Source: Olsenella sp.
GTDB lineage: Bacteria; Actinomycetota; Coriobacteriia; Coriobacteriales; Atopobiaceae
NCBI GenBank assembly: GCA_022648325.1
Contig: JALCMG010000003.1
Coordinates: 1 to 64,000, forward strand
Reading direction: 5' to 3'
Length of the DNA stretch: 64,000 nucleotides
The translations under genes were made by a program, and so were the position numbers. A model generated the notes under the pieces. That model ran no database searches. It had not been told where the DNA came from and worked only from the letters and a program-made list of their open reading frames with translations. Shown piece by piece: positions 49,893 to 57,054 of the stretch; the first letter of the stretch is position 1; each line of letters opens with the position of its first letter.

Positions 49893-50803
49893 TAGAGGTC
49901 CATCGAGAGGTAGCGCTCGCCGGTGTCGGGGAGAATTGCAACGATGGCCTTGCCGGCGTTCTCGGGGCGCTTAGCAAGCTCGACGGCGGCAGCGACGGCT
50001 GCGCCAGAGGAGATGCCAACGAGAAGGCCGTAGTTTGCCGCAAGCGCCTTTTTGGTGTCGATGGCGTCTTGGGAGGCGATTGCTACGACCTCGTCGACAA
50101 CGGAAGCGTCATAGGTCTTGGGGACAAAGCCGGCGCCGATGCCCTGAATCTTGTGGGGGCCAGCAGGCTTGCCCTCGAGAACCGCGGACTCTGCGGGCTC
50201 GACGGCGATGCCCTTGACGGAGGGCTTCTTCTCCTTGAGGAAGCGTGCGGTGCCAGAGATGGTGCCGCCGGTGCCAACGCCGGCAACGATGAAGTCGACG
50301 GTCCCCTCGGTATCTGCCCAGACCTCGGGACCGGTGGTCTCGTAGTGGGCCTGCGGGTTTGCAGGGTTCACGAACTGGCCGGCGACGATGGCGCCCGGGG
50401 TCTCCTGGCGAAGCTCCTCGGCCTTGGCGACGGCGCCTTTCATGCCGTCCTTGCCAGGCGTGAGAACGATCTGTGCGCCGTAGGACGCTGCAAGCTTACG
50501 GCGCTCGATGGACATGGTCTCGGGCATGACGAGAATCATCTTGTAGTCACGTGCCGCAGCGAGCATTGCCAGGCCAACGCCGGTGTTGCCCGACGTGGGC
50601 TCGATCACGGTGCCGCCAGGCTTGAGGCTGCCGTCCTTCTCGGCTGCGTCAAGCATCGCGCGCGCGATGCGGTCCTTGACGGAGCCGCCGGGGTTGGTGG
50701 CCTCGTACTTGCCGTAGATGGTCGCTGCGCCATCTGCGAGCCCTGAAAGGTCTACCAGGGGGGTTGAGCCGATAAGGGCCTCGATCTTCCTTGCTGCCTT
50801 CAT
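49892..50803 (-). CDS. cysK: Cysteine synthase (O-acetylserine sulfhydrylase)
   Basis: The 303-residue fold-type II PLP enzyme has the Schiff-base lysine in NPGGSVKDRIARAML near residue 42, the substrate loop PTSGNTGVGLAM, and GVGTGGTISGTARFL for the PLP phosphate. It makes cysteine from O-acetylserine and sulfide. ATG at 50803 is preceded by aaggagtagaaag. It is the first gene of the cysK-cysE operon. The leader of about 200 bases has short dyads but no recognised T-box or SAM riboswitch. Confidence 0.95.
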   Translation of the reverse strand: MKAARKIEALIGSTPLVDLSGLADGAATIYGKYEATNPGGSVKDRIARAMLDAAEKDGSLKPGGTVIEPTSGNTGVGLAMLAAARDYKMILVMPETMSIERRKLAASYGAQIVLTPGKDGMKGAVAKAEELRQETPGAIVAGQFVNPANPQAHYETTGPEVWADTEGTVDFIVAGVGTGGTISGTARFLKEKKPSVKGIAVEPAESAVLEGKPAGPHKIQGIGAGFVPKTYDASVVDEVVAIASQDAIDTKKALAANYGLLVGISSGAAVAAAVELAKRPENAGKAIVAILPDTGERYLSMDL

Positions 50804-51179
50804 CTTTCTACTCCTTGTGCGTCTGGTGACGAGGCAAGTCGGCTGCCCCCACTGGGGCTCCTCCGCCGGACAACTCGTCAGGAACAAGGGTGACACTTAT
50901 AAACCCACTGTACAAGTAGGAATTAATGAACGGAAACAAAATCCCATTCTGTTGGTGGGATATTCTCAGCGGACTACCACTGGTTGGTATCCGGCATGCG
51001 ATACCCACAACATCTCGTTATGTGGCGCTGATAAGGGCCGCATGCGGAGAAAACCATGCCGTCCACGTGAGGTATGACGAATTCGTTACGCGGAGAGGGG
51101 TAGGGGATGAGTAATTTGGAACTATAGGCACAGGGCCATGGGTTCTCGGCCGGGAGTGGCAATCTTTGTGAGGGATGCC
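50804..51179. other. Upstream region of cysKE
   Basis: These 376 bases hold the cysKE promoter on the minus strand and little else. Two small dyads are visible: atccca/tgggat (50941-50946 with 50956-50961) and ggtatc/gatacc (50986-50991 with 51000-51005). AT-rich sequence with several TATA-like words near 50895-50930 is the likely promoter. No regulator site could be assigned. Confidence 0.4.
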
Positions 51180-51521
51180 ATGAACTCGGGGTACCCCATT
51201 AGAACGGGGGAGTGCCAGAGGCGAGGAAGCGCTGGTGCGTCGCGTGGACGCTCCAACGACCGTGCGAGCGCTCGCGCAACTGCCGCGCGACGCCGTCGAG
51301 TCCGTGCAAGCACGCAGACACGGCCTCACCCTCGTGAGGACACGTCCGCATTTGCAGTTCAGCATGCTGCTGCGGCGAGAAACGCGCATGTACACGAGAC
51401 GCCCATTCCACAACTTTCGTCGTACACGGCACGTCGCTCGCGTGGGAGGTCGCTGGCTGCGCTTCCCGTTGTGGCTGCGGTGCTCCTCATTGTTGCGATT
51501 GTGCTCGCGGTGGTCGCATAG
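51180..51521 (+). CDS. Small Arg-rich protein with C-terminal membrane helix, hypothetical
   Basis: The 113-residue frame has an Arg/Ala-rich, low-complexity body and a single hydrophobic segment at its end (SLAALPVVAAVLLIVAIVLA), the layout of a tail-anchored protein. ATG at 51180 is preceded by gagggatgcc. No family was recognised. The clean hydrophobic helix running to the stop argues for a real gene; the basic body might bind DNA, RNA or the cell wall. It is convergent with the Pth2 gene, 13 bases away. Confidence 0.5.
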   Translation: MNSGYPIRTGECQRRGSAGASRGRSNDRASARATAARRRRVRASTQTRPHPREDTSAFAVQHAAAARNAHVHETPIPQLSSYTARRSRGRSLAALPVVAAVLLIVAIVLAVVA

Positions 51522-51534
51522 CGAGGGGGCAGTG

Positions 51535-51981
51535 TTAGTAGAGCGGCAGGCCCCCAGTGATGGGGTCGATTTTCTCGGCCGGAAGCGGCTCGAAGGCCAG
51601 GCAGGTGAGCGTTGCCTCTCCGTGGAACTCGGTGAGTCCGGCGTCGCGCACGAGCGCCACGGCAAAGCCCTGCTCTCGGCCCTTCTCAGCAATATCTAGC
51701 AGCTCTTCCTCCGAGTCCACGTACACGCAGACCTTGGCAACCCCCGAGTCGAACCAGTCCGAGAGCGCTGTTGAGTCTGCCTCGGGGTGGTCGAGATAGA
51801 CCCAGACTGGCGTGCCATCGGAAGCGTTCCGAACGCGCACCTGCTCGAGTCGTCCCTCGCGGGCGAGCGCCATGAGCGTTGCCCCCATACAGGCATGCCC
51901 CGCCTGCGCCGCGATCTTGCCCTTGCGCATCTTGAGGTCGCGCCTCATGACAATCATCTGCTTGGACTTGTAGCCTGCCAT
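51535..51981 (-). CDS. pth2: Peptidyl-tRNA hydrolase, Pth2 type
   Basis: The 148-residue protein matches the archaeal/eukaryotic-type Pth2: KQMIVMRRDLKMRKGKIAAQAGHACMGA at the start, KVCVYVDSEEELLDIAEK in the middle and ALVRDAGLTEF...LTCLAFEPLPAEKIDPITGGLPLY at the end. Pth2 releases peptides from prematurely dropped peptidyl-tRNA. Bacteria normally use the unrelated Pth1, so a Pth2 is unusual, though known in some actinobacteria and anaerobes. It follows the CDF transporter gene by eight bases on the same strand. Confidence 0.88.
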   Translation of the reverse strand: MAGYKSKQMIVMRRDLKMRKGKIAAQAGHACMGATLMALAREGRLEQVRVRNASDGTPVWVYLDHPEADSTALSDWFDSGVAKVCVYVDSEEELLDIAEKGREQGFAVALVRDAGLTEFHGEATLTCLAFEPLPAEKIDPITGGLPLY

Positions 51982-51989
51982 GTCATTCC

Positions 51990-53162
51990 TTACTGCTGCG
52001 ACGATACGTAGCTATTGTCGATGGTGATCTTGCAGATTGCCTGTGGGTACTTGGACGTGACAATCTTCGATATCGCGGCGCGAAGCTCGTCGTTGGTCAT
52101 TGCCAGGTCGTGCGGGCGCACGCAGTCAAATATCACGTTGGTATGGGTTGGGCCGGGCACTGTGCGCAGGTCGTGGATCGTGAGGCGCGGGTCTATCTCC
52201 TTGATGTGAATCGATATCCAGTGCCTCATGTCCGCCACGCGCGGGTCATTCGTCACGATGGGGTCGTAGTGAAGGGTCATTACCAGGCCTTCCTTGAGGA
52301 AGTCCTGCTCGATGTTGTCAAGGAGGTCATGGGAGGCAAAGACGTCACCCTCGCCGGCCATCTCCACGTGGGCGCTCGCAAACTGCCGGCCCGGGCCGTA
52401 GTCATGCACCATGAGGTCATGGGTTCCCAGGACGCCGGGGTAGCTCATGATCTTGTCGTGGATGTGCTCGATGAGCGCGGGGTCCGGCGTGCGGCCAAGG
52501 AGCGGGTCGATGGCGTCACGCACAAGGGAGAAGCCGCTCCAGCAGATGAAGGCGCCTACCACGGTGCCCGCAATGCCATCGAGGTCAAAGCCCGTGAAGT
52601 ACGAGATCACGGCGGCGGCGAGGACGGCGCCCGAGGTAATGACGTCGTTTCTCGAGTCAACGGCCGTGGCTTCGAGCGTCTCGGACGAGATGCGCTTGCC
52701 CATCGAGCCGTTGAAGAACGCCATCCATGACTTGACGGCCATCGAGAGCACGAGAACGGCAATAACTGCGGGCCCAAACTCTGTTGGCTCCGGGGAGATG
52801 ATCTTCTGGACCGACGTGATGACCAGGTTGATGCCAACGGCAAGCACAAGCGCGGCAACGGTGAGCGAGGCCAGGTACTCAAAGCGCCCGTGCCCATAGG
52901 GGTGCTCGTCGTCTGCTGGCTTGCTTGCCAGTTTGAAGCCGAGAAGCGCGACTATGTTGCTGGAGGCATCGGACAGGTTGTTCACGGCATCTGCAATGAT
53001 TGAGACGGAGCCCGCAATAAAGCCCACGATTCCCTTTGCTATGCAGAGAACCACATTGCATATGATGCAGACGATGCCGGCAAACTGCCCATAACGCGTC
53101 CTGCCTGCTGGTTCTGTCGTGCTCACGCCAGATAGGAACTTACGTACAAGCCAATCGGTCAT
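51990..53162 (-). CDS. Cation diffusion facilitator transporter
   Basis: The 390-residue CDF protein has six membrane helices, metal-site aspartates in SVSIIADAVNNLSDASSN and EATAVDSRNDVITS, the family loop DDEHPYGHGRFEYLASL, and a C-terminal cytoplasmic domain (about 240-390) that is longer than usual. It exports divalent metals such as Zn, Mn or Fe in exchange for protons. ATG at 53162 follows aggggagatggcacg. Pth2 follows on the same strand with an eight-base gap. Confidence 0.9.
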   Translation of the reverse strand: MTDWLVRKFLSGVSTTEPAGRTRYGQFAGIVCIICNVVLCIAKGIVGFIAGSVSIIADAVNNLSDASSNIVALLGFKLASKPADDEHPYGHGRFEYLASLTVAALVLAVGINLVITSVQKIISPEPTEFGPAVIAVLVLSMAVKSWMAFFNGSMGKRISSETLEATAVDSRNDVITSGAVLAAAVISYFTGFDLDGIAGTVVGAFICWSGFSLVRDAIDPLLGRTPDPALIEHIHDKIMSYPGVLGTHDLMVHDYGPGRQFASAHVEMAGEGDVFASHDLLDNIEQDFLKEGLVMTLHYDPIVTNDPRVADMRHWISIHIKEIDPRLTIHDLRTVPGPTHTNVIFDCVRPHDLAMTNDELRAAISKIVTSKYPQAICKITIDNSYVSSQQ

Positions 53163-53470
53163 CGTGCCATCTCCCCTCATTGAGCAATACCCAAGCACTG
53201 CCACCCGTTGCTGTGATTTGGGCAATTGGGCATGAGTCTAGCCCTTTTCCGTGAGCGGGGCGAAGAACCCCCCAAGCGTCACGATTCGACCGTATGCGAA
53301 TCTGTCACATATCTGACGGCCAATGGCCTAACACGTTCTTTCTGCAGGTTGGGGACGTTGTGTAGGGAACCATTGCTTGCGGAAGGGTCTCCTGGGCACC
53401 GATGTGAATCTACAACACGTACACGTGTTCGCATATCATCGGGCCACGGCTGACGTTGGAGGAGGTCAAT
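53163..53470. other. Divergent region between the CDF and prepilin peptidase genes
   Basis: About 310 bases with no gene. The only clear structure is a perfect dyad aacacgt-ac-acgtgtt at 53414-53429, about 40 bases before the prepilin peptidase start. Nothing else was recognised. Confidence 0.4.
53414..53429. promoter_or_regulatory. Dyad upstream of the prepilin peptidase gene
   Basis: A perfect 7-bp inverted repeat (aacacgt/acgtgtt) has a 2-base spacer. It is a candidate operator for an unknown regulator; no second copy was seen. Confidence 0.4.
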
Positions 53471-54169
53471 ATGGGTGCTGGGCGTTCGGCGGCTGTTCGT
53501 CTGCTTGTGACGTGTGTGTTGGGTGCATGCTTTGTGGGCGGGGCAGGGCGTGTCGCAGCCTGGCGCGAGCTTGTGCGGTGGCCAAGATGGACGCGCGACC
53601 TCACGTGCCTTTGGGGCGTATTTGCTGGCGCATGTATGTCTGTGGTTGCCACGAGTTGGCTAGAGGCGGCAGAGCTTATCGCATGTGCTGCGGTGCTTCT
53701 CGCCTGCAGCGTAACCGATCTTGCCCGACGCATCATACCCAACAGCTTGGTGGCTGTTGCCATTGCGATACGTGGCGCATATCTCTGCCTAGAGGCAGCT
53801 TGGCCAGGCGACGGCATCATGGGGAGTAGATGTGCGCTGGAGGAGACGGGAGAATCTCTTCTGGGTGGGGCAGTGGTGCTGCTTGTCCTTATCGCTGCTG
53901 GTCTGTTTTGGGCGCGGACAAGGGGCGGCCCACAATGGGGCATCGGTGGAGGGGATGCCAAGCTTCTCTCAGCATGCGGTGCATATCTTGGGCCAATAGG
54001 AGGCATGACCTGCGTTGCCCTCTCGTGTTTGCTCGCCATTGCGTGCTGTGCGGGCGCTTGGGCGGTAAGCCGCGGACGTGGTGAGAAAGAGCGGTTTCCA
54101 CGGGAGTTTCCGCTTGCTCCACAGGCGCTTGCGTCAATGGTCATTCTGACCGCCTACCGAGCATTTTGA
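53471..54169 (+). CDS. Prepilin peptidase (A24 family)
   Basis: The 232-residue membrane protease has the two catalytic aspartates of the A24 family in TDLARRIIPNSLV and GIGGGDAKLLSACGAY. The N-terminal methylase-like domain with zinc cysteines of PilD is missing; only a short hydrophobic stretch precedes. It would process type IV pilin-like or Flp/Tad leader peptides, yet no pilus genes lie in the window, so its clients are elsewhere. ATG at 53471 follows ggaggaggtcaat. Confidence 0.83.
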   Translation: MGAGRSAAVRLLVTCVLGACFVGGAGRVAAWRELVRWPRWTRDLTCLWGVFAGACMSVVATSWLEAAELIACAAVLLACSVTDLARRIIPNSLVAVAIAIRGAYLCLEAAWPGDGIMGSRCALEETGESLLGGAVVLLVLIAAGLFWARTRGGPQWGIGGGDAKLLSACGAYLGPIGGMTCVALSCLLAIACCAGAWAVSRGRGEKERFPREFPLAPQALASMVILTAYRAF

Positions 54170-54478
54170 CCATTCGCACCTTGTACTCATTCTAATTTGT
54201 TTCATAAAAAGTTTTTGGTGTTTGGAGAGCTGCGGTAGTCGTACCATAGGTGAGCCACTGGCGGTCCCCCAACACCCGCCGGCGGTTCGACTGGGACCTG
54301 CGGCCCCGTGTCGCTCCCCTGTCGGATGGTCTTGCCCTTCGAGTGCGCGGCCTCGCGCCCCGGTCGTCTCCCCCTACGTCGGGGTGCTTGACGGTCGCAA
54401 TGTCGGTGCGCTTGCATCGCGTTACACTCGTGGGGCAAGGCCTGTATGTAGTTCGGCACGTGCCGATTGGGGGACCGT
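54170..54478. other. Gene-free region before the HAD phosphatase
   Basis: About 310 bases, AT-rich at first (to 54215) and then very GC-rich. A ggttcgac word at 54286-54293 suggested a tRNA T-loop, but no cloverleaf can be drawn. A ggtgttt...aacacc pair (54219 and 54269) gives a weak long-range stem. The promoter of the downstream gene is presumably here. Confidence 0.35.
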
Positions 54479-55324
54479 GTGATAAAACTCATCCTTTCTG
54501 ACCTTGATAACACCCTTGCATGGGCCGGTGAGCACATCGTCACGCCGCATGCTCGCGCTGCCATCCACGCCGCTCAGGCTGCAGGAGTGCACTTTGCCCC
54601 CGCCACGGGAAGGGCCCCCTCGGCGCTCGGTTGGATGTTCGACAACGATGAGGCCTGCCTTGCAACCGTGTTGGCTGACAACGGCCAGCTCATCTACGTT
54701 GATGGCAAACTCGTTCGCGAGGTTCCACTCGATCTTGAGGTGCTTCGTCGTTGTGCGAGAACGCTTGACGGAATGGATGACGCATGGCTTGTTGTTGACT
54801 ACGTCGATACGGGTGAACAGTACGCGGTTGGGGCTCCCCCCGACTATCTCAAGAAGCATAGGGTGCCGTACTTCTTTGCGGTGACGGGCAGCGTCGATGA
54901 GGTGCCCGACCGTCCAACCGTCAAGGCGAACGTGCGCGTTGTGGGCGACTTTGAGCGTGGGCATGAGGTGCGTGCTGCCCTTAAGGGTGCCTGTCCCGAG
55001 TTCGACTTCGTCTTTCCCATGCAAGAGCGTCCGCACATTGACATCTTGCCCGCCGGTTGGGACAAGGGGGTGGCAGGGGAGTGGCTGGCGCGCAACCTTG
55101 GCATCACGAATGACGAGGTCTGCTGCTTTGGCGATGCCGAGAACGACCTTCCCCTTCTCACGCGCTTCAAGAATTCTGTAGCGGTTGCAAATGCCACACC
55201 AGTCGCCGCCAAAGCGGCGCGCTGGCACATTGGCCGGGCGGACGAAGACGCCGTGGCAGATGCCATTTTGGATATCGCGCGTTCGACTGCGGCGGGTGAG
55301 ATGCCTGCATTCATGCGCGACTAG
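54479..55324 (+). CDS. HAD-superfamily phosphatase (Cof type)
   Basis: The 281-residue Cof-like HAD hydrolase begins IKLILSDLDNTLAWAG with the nucleophile aspartate and ends its core with CCFGDAENDLPLLTRF. Between lies a C2-type cap (about 85-195). The end motif and length match the Cof/YbiV group, which dephosphorylates sugar phosphates or cofactors. GTG at 54479 was chosen because gggggacc precedes it; TTG at 54467 is in frame but unsupported. The stop is directly followed by the structured metF leader. Confidence 0.88.
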   Translation: MIKLILSDLDNTLAWAGEHIVTPHARAAIHAAQAAGVHFAPATGRAPSALGWMFDNDEACLATVLADNGQLIYVDGKLVREVPLDLEVLRRCARTLDGMDDAWLVVDYVDTGEQYAVGAPPDYLKKHRVPYFFAVTGSVDEVPDRPTVKANVRVVGDFERGHEVRAALKGACPEFDFVFPMQERPHIDILPAGWDKGVAGEWLARNLGITNDEVCCFGDAENDLPLLTRFKNSVAVANATPVAAKAARWHIGRADEDAVADAILDIARSTAAGEMPAFMRD

Positions 55325-55416
55325 CACATGACAAGCTGGCAATGGAGGGGCGCACCTTTCTCGGTAGCCATCTCGTAAACCTGCCGCAGCTCTTTGCCAG
55401 CCAAGGCTACCATGTG
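55325..55416 (+). promoter_or_regulatory. Candidate pseudoknotted leader of metF
   Basis: Three pairings can be drawn between the HAD stop and metF: cacatg/catgtg (55325-55330 with 55411-55416), gctggcaa/ttgccagc (55335-55342 with 55394-55401, perfect 8 bp), and ggtagcc/ggctacc (55363-55369 with 55405-55411). The last crosses the second, making a pseudoknot. Position before metF-metH suggests a methionine-pathway RNA sensor, but it matches no riboswitch I can name. Confidence 0.4.
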
Positions 55417-55457
55417 TTGTTACAAGTTCGGGGTCATTTCTGTGCGATTGGGGAGCC

Positions 55458-56324
55458 ATGAAGATTACCGACAAGCTTGCGGCTGGGCAGACGCTCTCGT
55501 TTGAGATATTTCCGCCCAAGGGAGAAATGCCGCTCGAAGAGGCGTATCGAGTAGCTTCCCAGATCGCAGAAAACAAGCCAGACTGGATTTCGGTTACGTA
55601 TTCTGCGGGAGGTTCGGGAAACTCCGCCAATACCGTACCCATTGCCGCCAGGATTGAGGGCGACCTTGGGGTCACCGCGTTGGCTCACCTCACCTGCATG
55701 GGGGCAACTACTGCCGATGTCGACTCCTACGTGGACAGCCTTAGCGCGGCGGGAATCCAGAACGTGCTCGCGCTTCGAGGTGACCGTAGGCCTGGCGTAG
55801 ATGTAGTCGACTTCGCCCATGCCTCCGACCTGATAGCACACCTCCACAAGGCGGCCCCCTCGCTGTGCATCGGTGCCGCTTGCTATCCCGAGGGCCACGT
55901 GGAGTCTGCCTCGCTTGACGAGTCCATGCGCGCTCTGCGTATAAAGCAGGAGGCGGGAGCGGACTTCCTGGTATCCCAGCTTTTCTTCGACAACGACGAC
56001 TTCTACCGCTTCCGCGAGCAGTGCCTGCGCTATCGGATCAAGCTTCCCGTTGTTGCCGGGATCATGCCCTTCACGAGTGTCAAACAGATTCAGCGCATGG
56101 CGTTTAACTGCGGCGCGTCCATCCCAGCCAAGGTGGTGAAGCGCCTTGTCCGTGCGGCTGATGACCCCGCCGCCCAGGCCCGTGCGGGTGTCGAGTACGC
56201 GTGCGAGCAGATCTGCGACCTTGCGGAGAACGGCGTCGACGGTATTCACATCTACAGCATGAACCACCCAGAGATTGCCCGCGCTACCCATGACGCCCTT
56301 GTCGGCATGGGTTACTTGGGGTAG
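55458..56324 (+). CDS. metF: Methylenetetrahydrofolate reductase
   Basis: The 288-residue FAD-dependent TIM barrel shows LSFEIFPPKGEMPLEEA with the catalytic glutamate, DWISVTYSAGGSG, HLTCMGATTADV, NVLALRGDRRPG, and FLVSQLFFDNDDFYRF. It makes 5-methyl-THF, the methyl donor for methionine synthase. The two genes behind it, an activation domain and MetH, are on the same strand with gaps of 4 and 18 bases, forming a methionine operon. Start ATG is preceded by ggggagcc. Confidence 0.95.
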   Translation: MKITDKLAAGQTLSFEIFPPKGEMPLEEAYRVASQIAENKPDWISVTYSAGGSGNSANTVPIAARIEGDLGVTALAHLTCMGATTADVDSYVDSLSAAGIQNVLALRGDRRPGVDVVDFAHASDLIAHLHKAAPSLCIGAACYPEGHVESASLDESMRALRIKQEAGADFLVSQLFFDNDDFYRFREQCLRYRIKLPVVAGIMPFTSVKQIQRMAFNCGASIPAKVVKRLVRAADDPAAQARAGVEYACEQICDLAENGVDGIHIYSMNHPEIARATHDALVGMGYLG

Positions 56325-56328
56325 TCCT

Positions 56329-57036
56329 ATGGTCGAGTCGTATGTCATAGACTCCATTGACCGCTCCGAGGTCCTGCGCTACATGGGCTATGCGGGGCAG
56401 AGCATGTCGCCTGAGCTAGAGAGGCGCATCGACATCGGCATGGAGCGTTGCCTTTCCATCGGTGTGCCGCGTGGTGTCTGGCGCATCTTTGATGTGGATG
56501 GGGACGGTACGAAGGAGAACGGCATGCCGTTCGTGCGGCTTGCCGGCACGTCACTAGAGCTTCTCGGCACATCTATGCAAAAGCACATGGACGGTGCCGT
56601 TGCGGTTGGCGTTATGGCCGTGACCGTTGGCATGGGTGTCGAACGCGAGCTTCGTCGTCTCTCGCTTATCGACCGCGTGGGGCAGATTGTCTTTGACGCT
56701 GCGGCTACAACGCTTGTCGAACGTACTGCCGATGCCTGCGAGGCGTCCATCGTTGCGGCGGGCCACGAGCGCGACCTCTTTGCCAACTTTCGCTTTAGCC
56801 CCGGCTACGGCGACATGCCCATGACAACCCAGCCTGTGCTCCTGCAGGCGCTTGGCGCCCAGCGCCAGCTTGGTATCACCCTCACGGATACCATGCTCAT
56901 GGTGCCAACCAAGAGCGTGACCGCCGTGGTAGGCCTCTTCGAGACCATCCAGCCCTCAACGCACGCAACCTGTGCGGGCTGTCCCTGCTTTGACTTCTGC
57001 ATTATTCGGCCAACAGGCCACACCTGCCGCGGATAG
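56329..57036 (+). CDS. Free-standing methionine synthase activation-domain-like protein
   Basis: The 235-residue protein resembles the C-terminal reactivation domain of MetH: RFSPGYGDMPMTTQPVLLQ and GITLTDTMLMVPTKSVTAVVG are the SAM-binding signature segments. It ends with a cysteine cluster, CAGCPCFDFC, not found in E. coli MetH, which might bind a metal or cluster involved in electron delivery. It should help re-methylate cob(II)alamin in the downstream MetH, which lacks this domain. The start is four bases after the metF stop. Confidence 0.85.
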   Translation: MVESYVIDSIDRSEVLRYMGYAGQSMSPELERRIDIGMERCLSIGVPRGVWRIFDVDGDGTKENGMPFVRLAGTSLELLGTSMQKHMDGAVAVGVMAVTVGMGVERELRRLSLIDRVGQIVFDAAATTLVERTADACEASIVAAGHERDLFANFRFSPGYGDMPMTTQPVLLQALGAQRQLGITLTDTMLMVPTKSVTAVVGLFETIQPSTHATCAGCPCFDFCIIRPTGHTCRG

Positions 57037-57054
57037 CGGCGAGAGGAGCTGCTC

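Noticed and set aside
50804-51010. T-box or S-box leader of cysKE
   Set aside because: No T-box AGGGTGG segment or SAM-I core was found in the leader.
54217-54310. Possible tRNA because of a ggttcgac word and a ggtgttt...aacacc pair
   Set aside because: The five bases on each side of the TTCGA loop do not pair, and no anticodon or D arm fits.
55325-55457. SAH, SAM or cobalamin riboswitch before metF
   Set aside because: Pairings exist but the conserved bases of the known classes could not be matched, so only an unnamed leader is reported.
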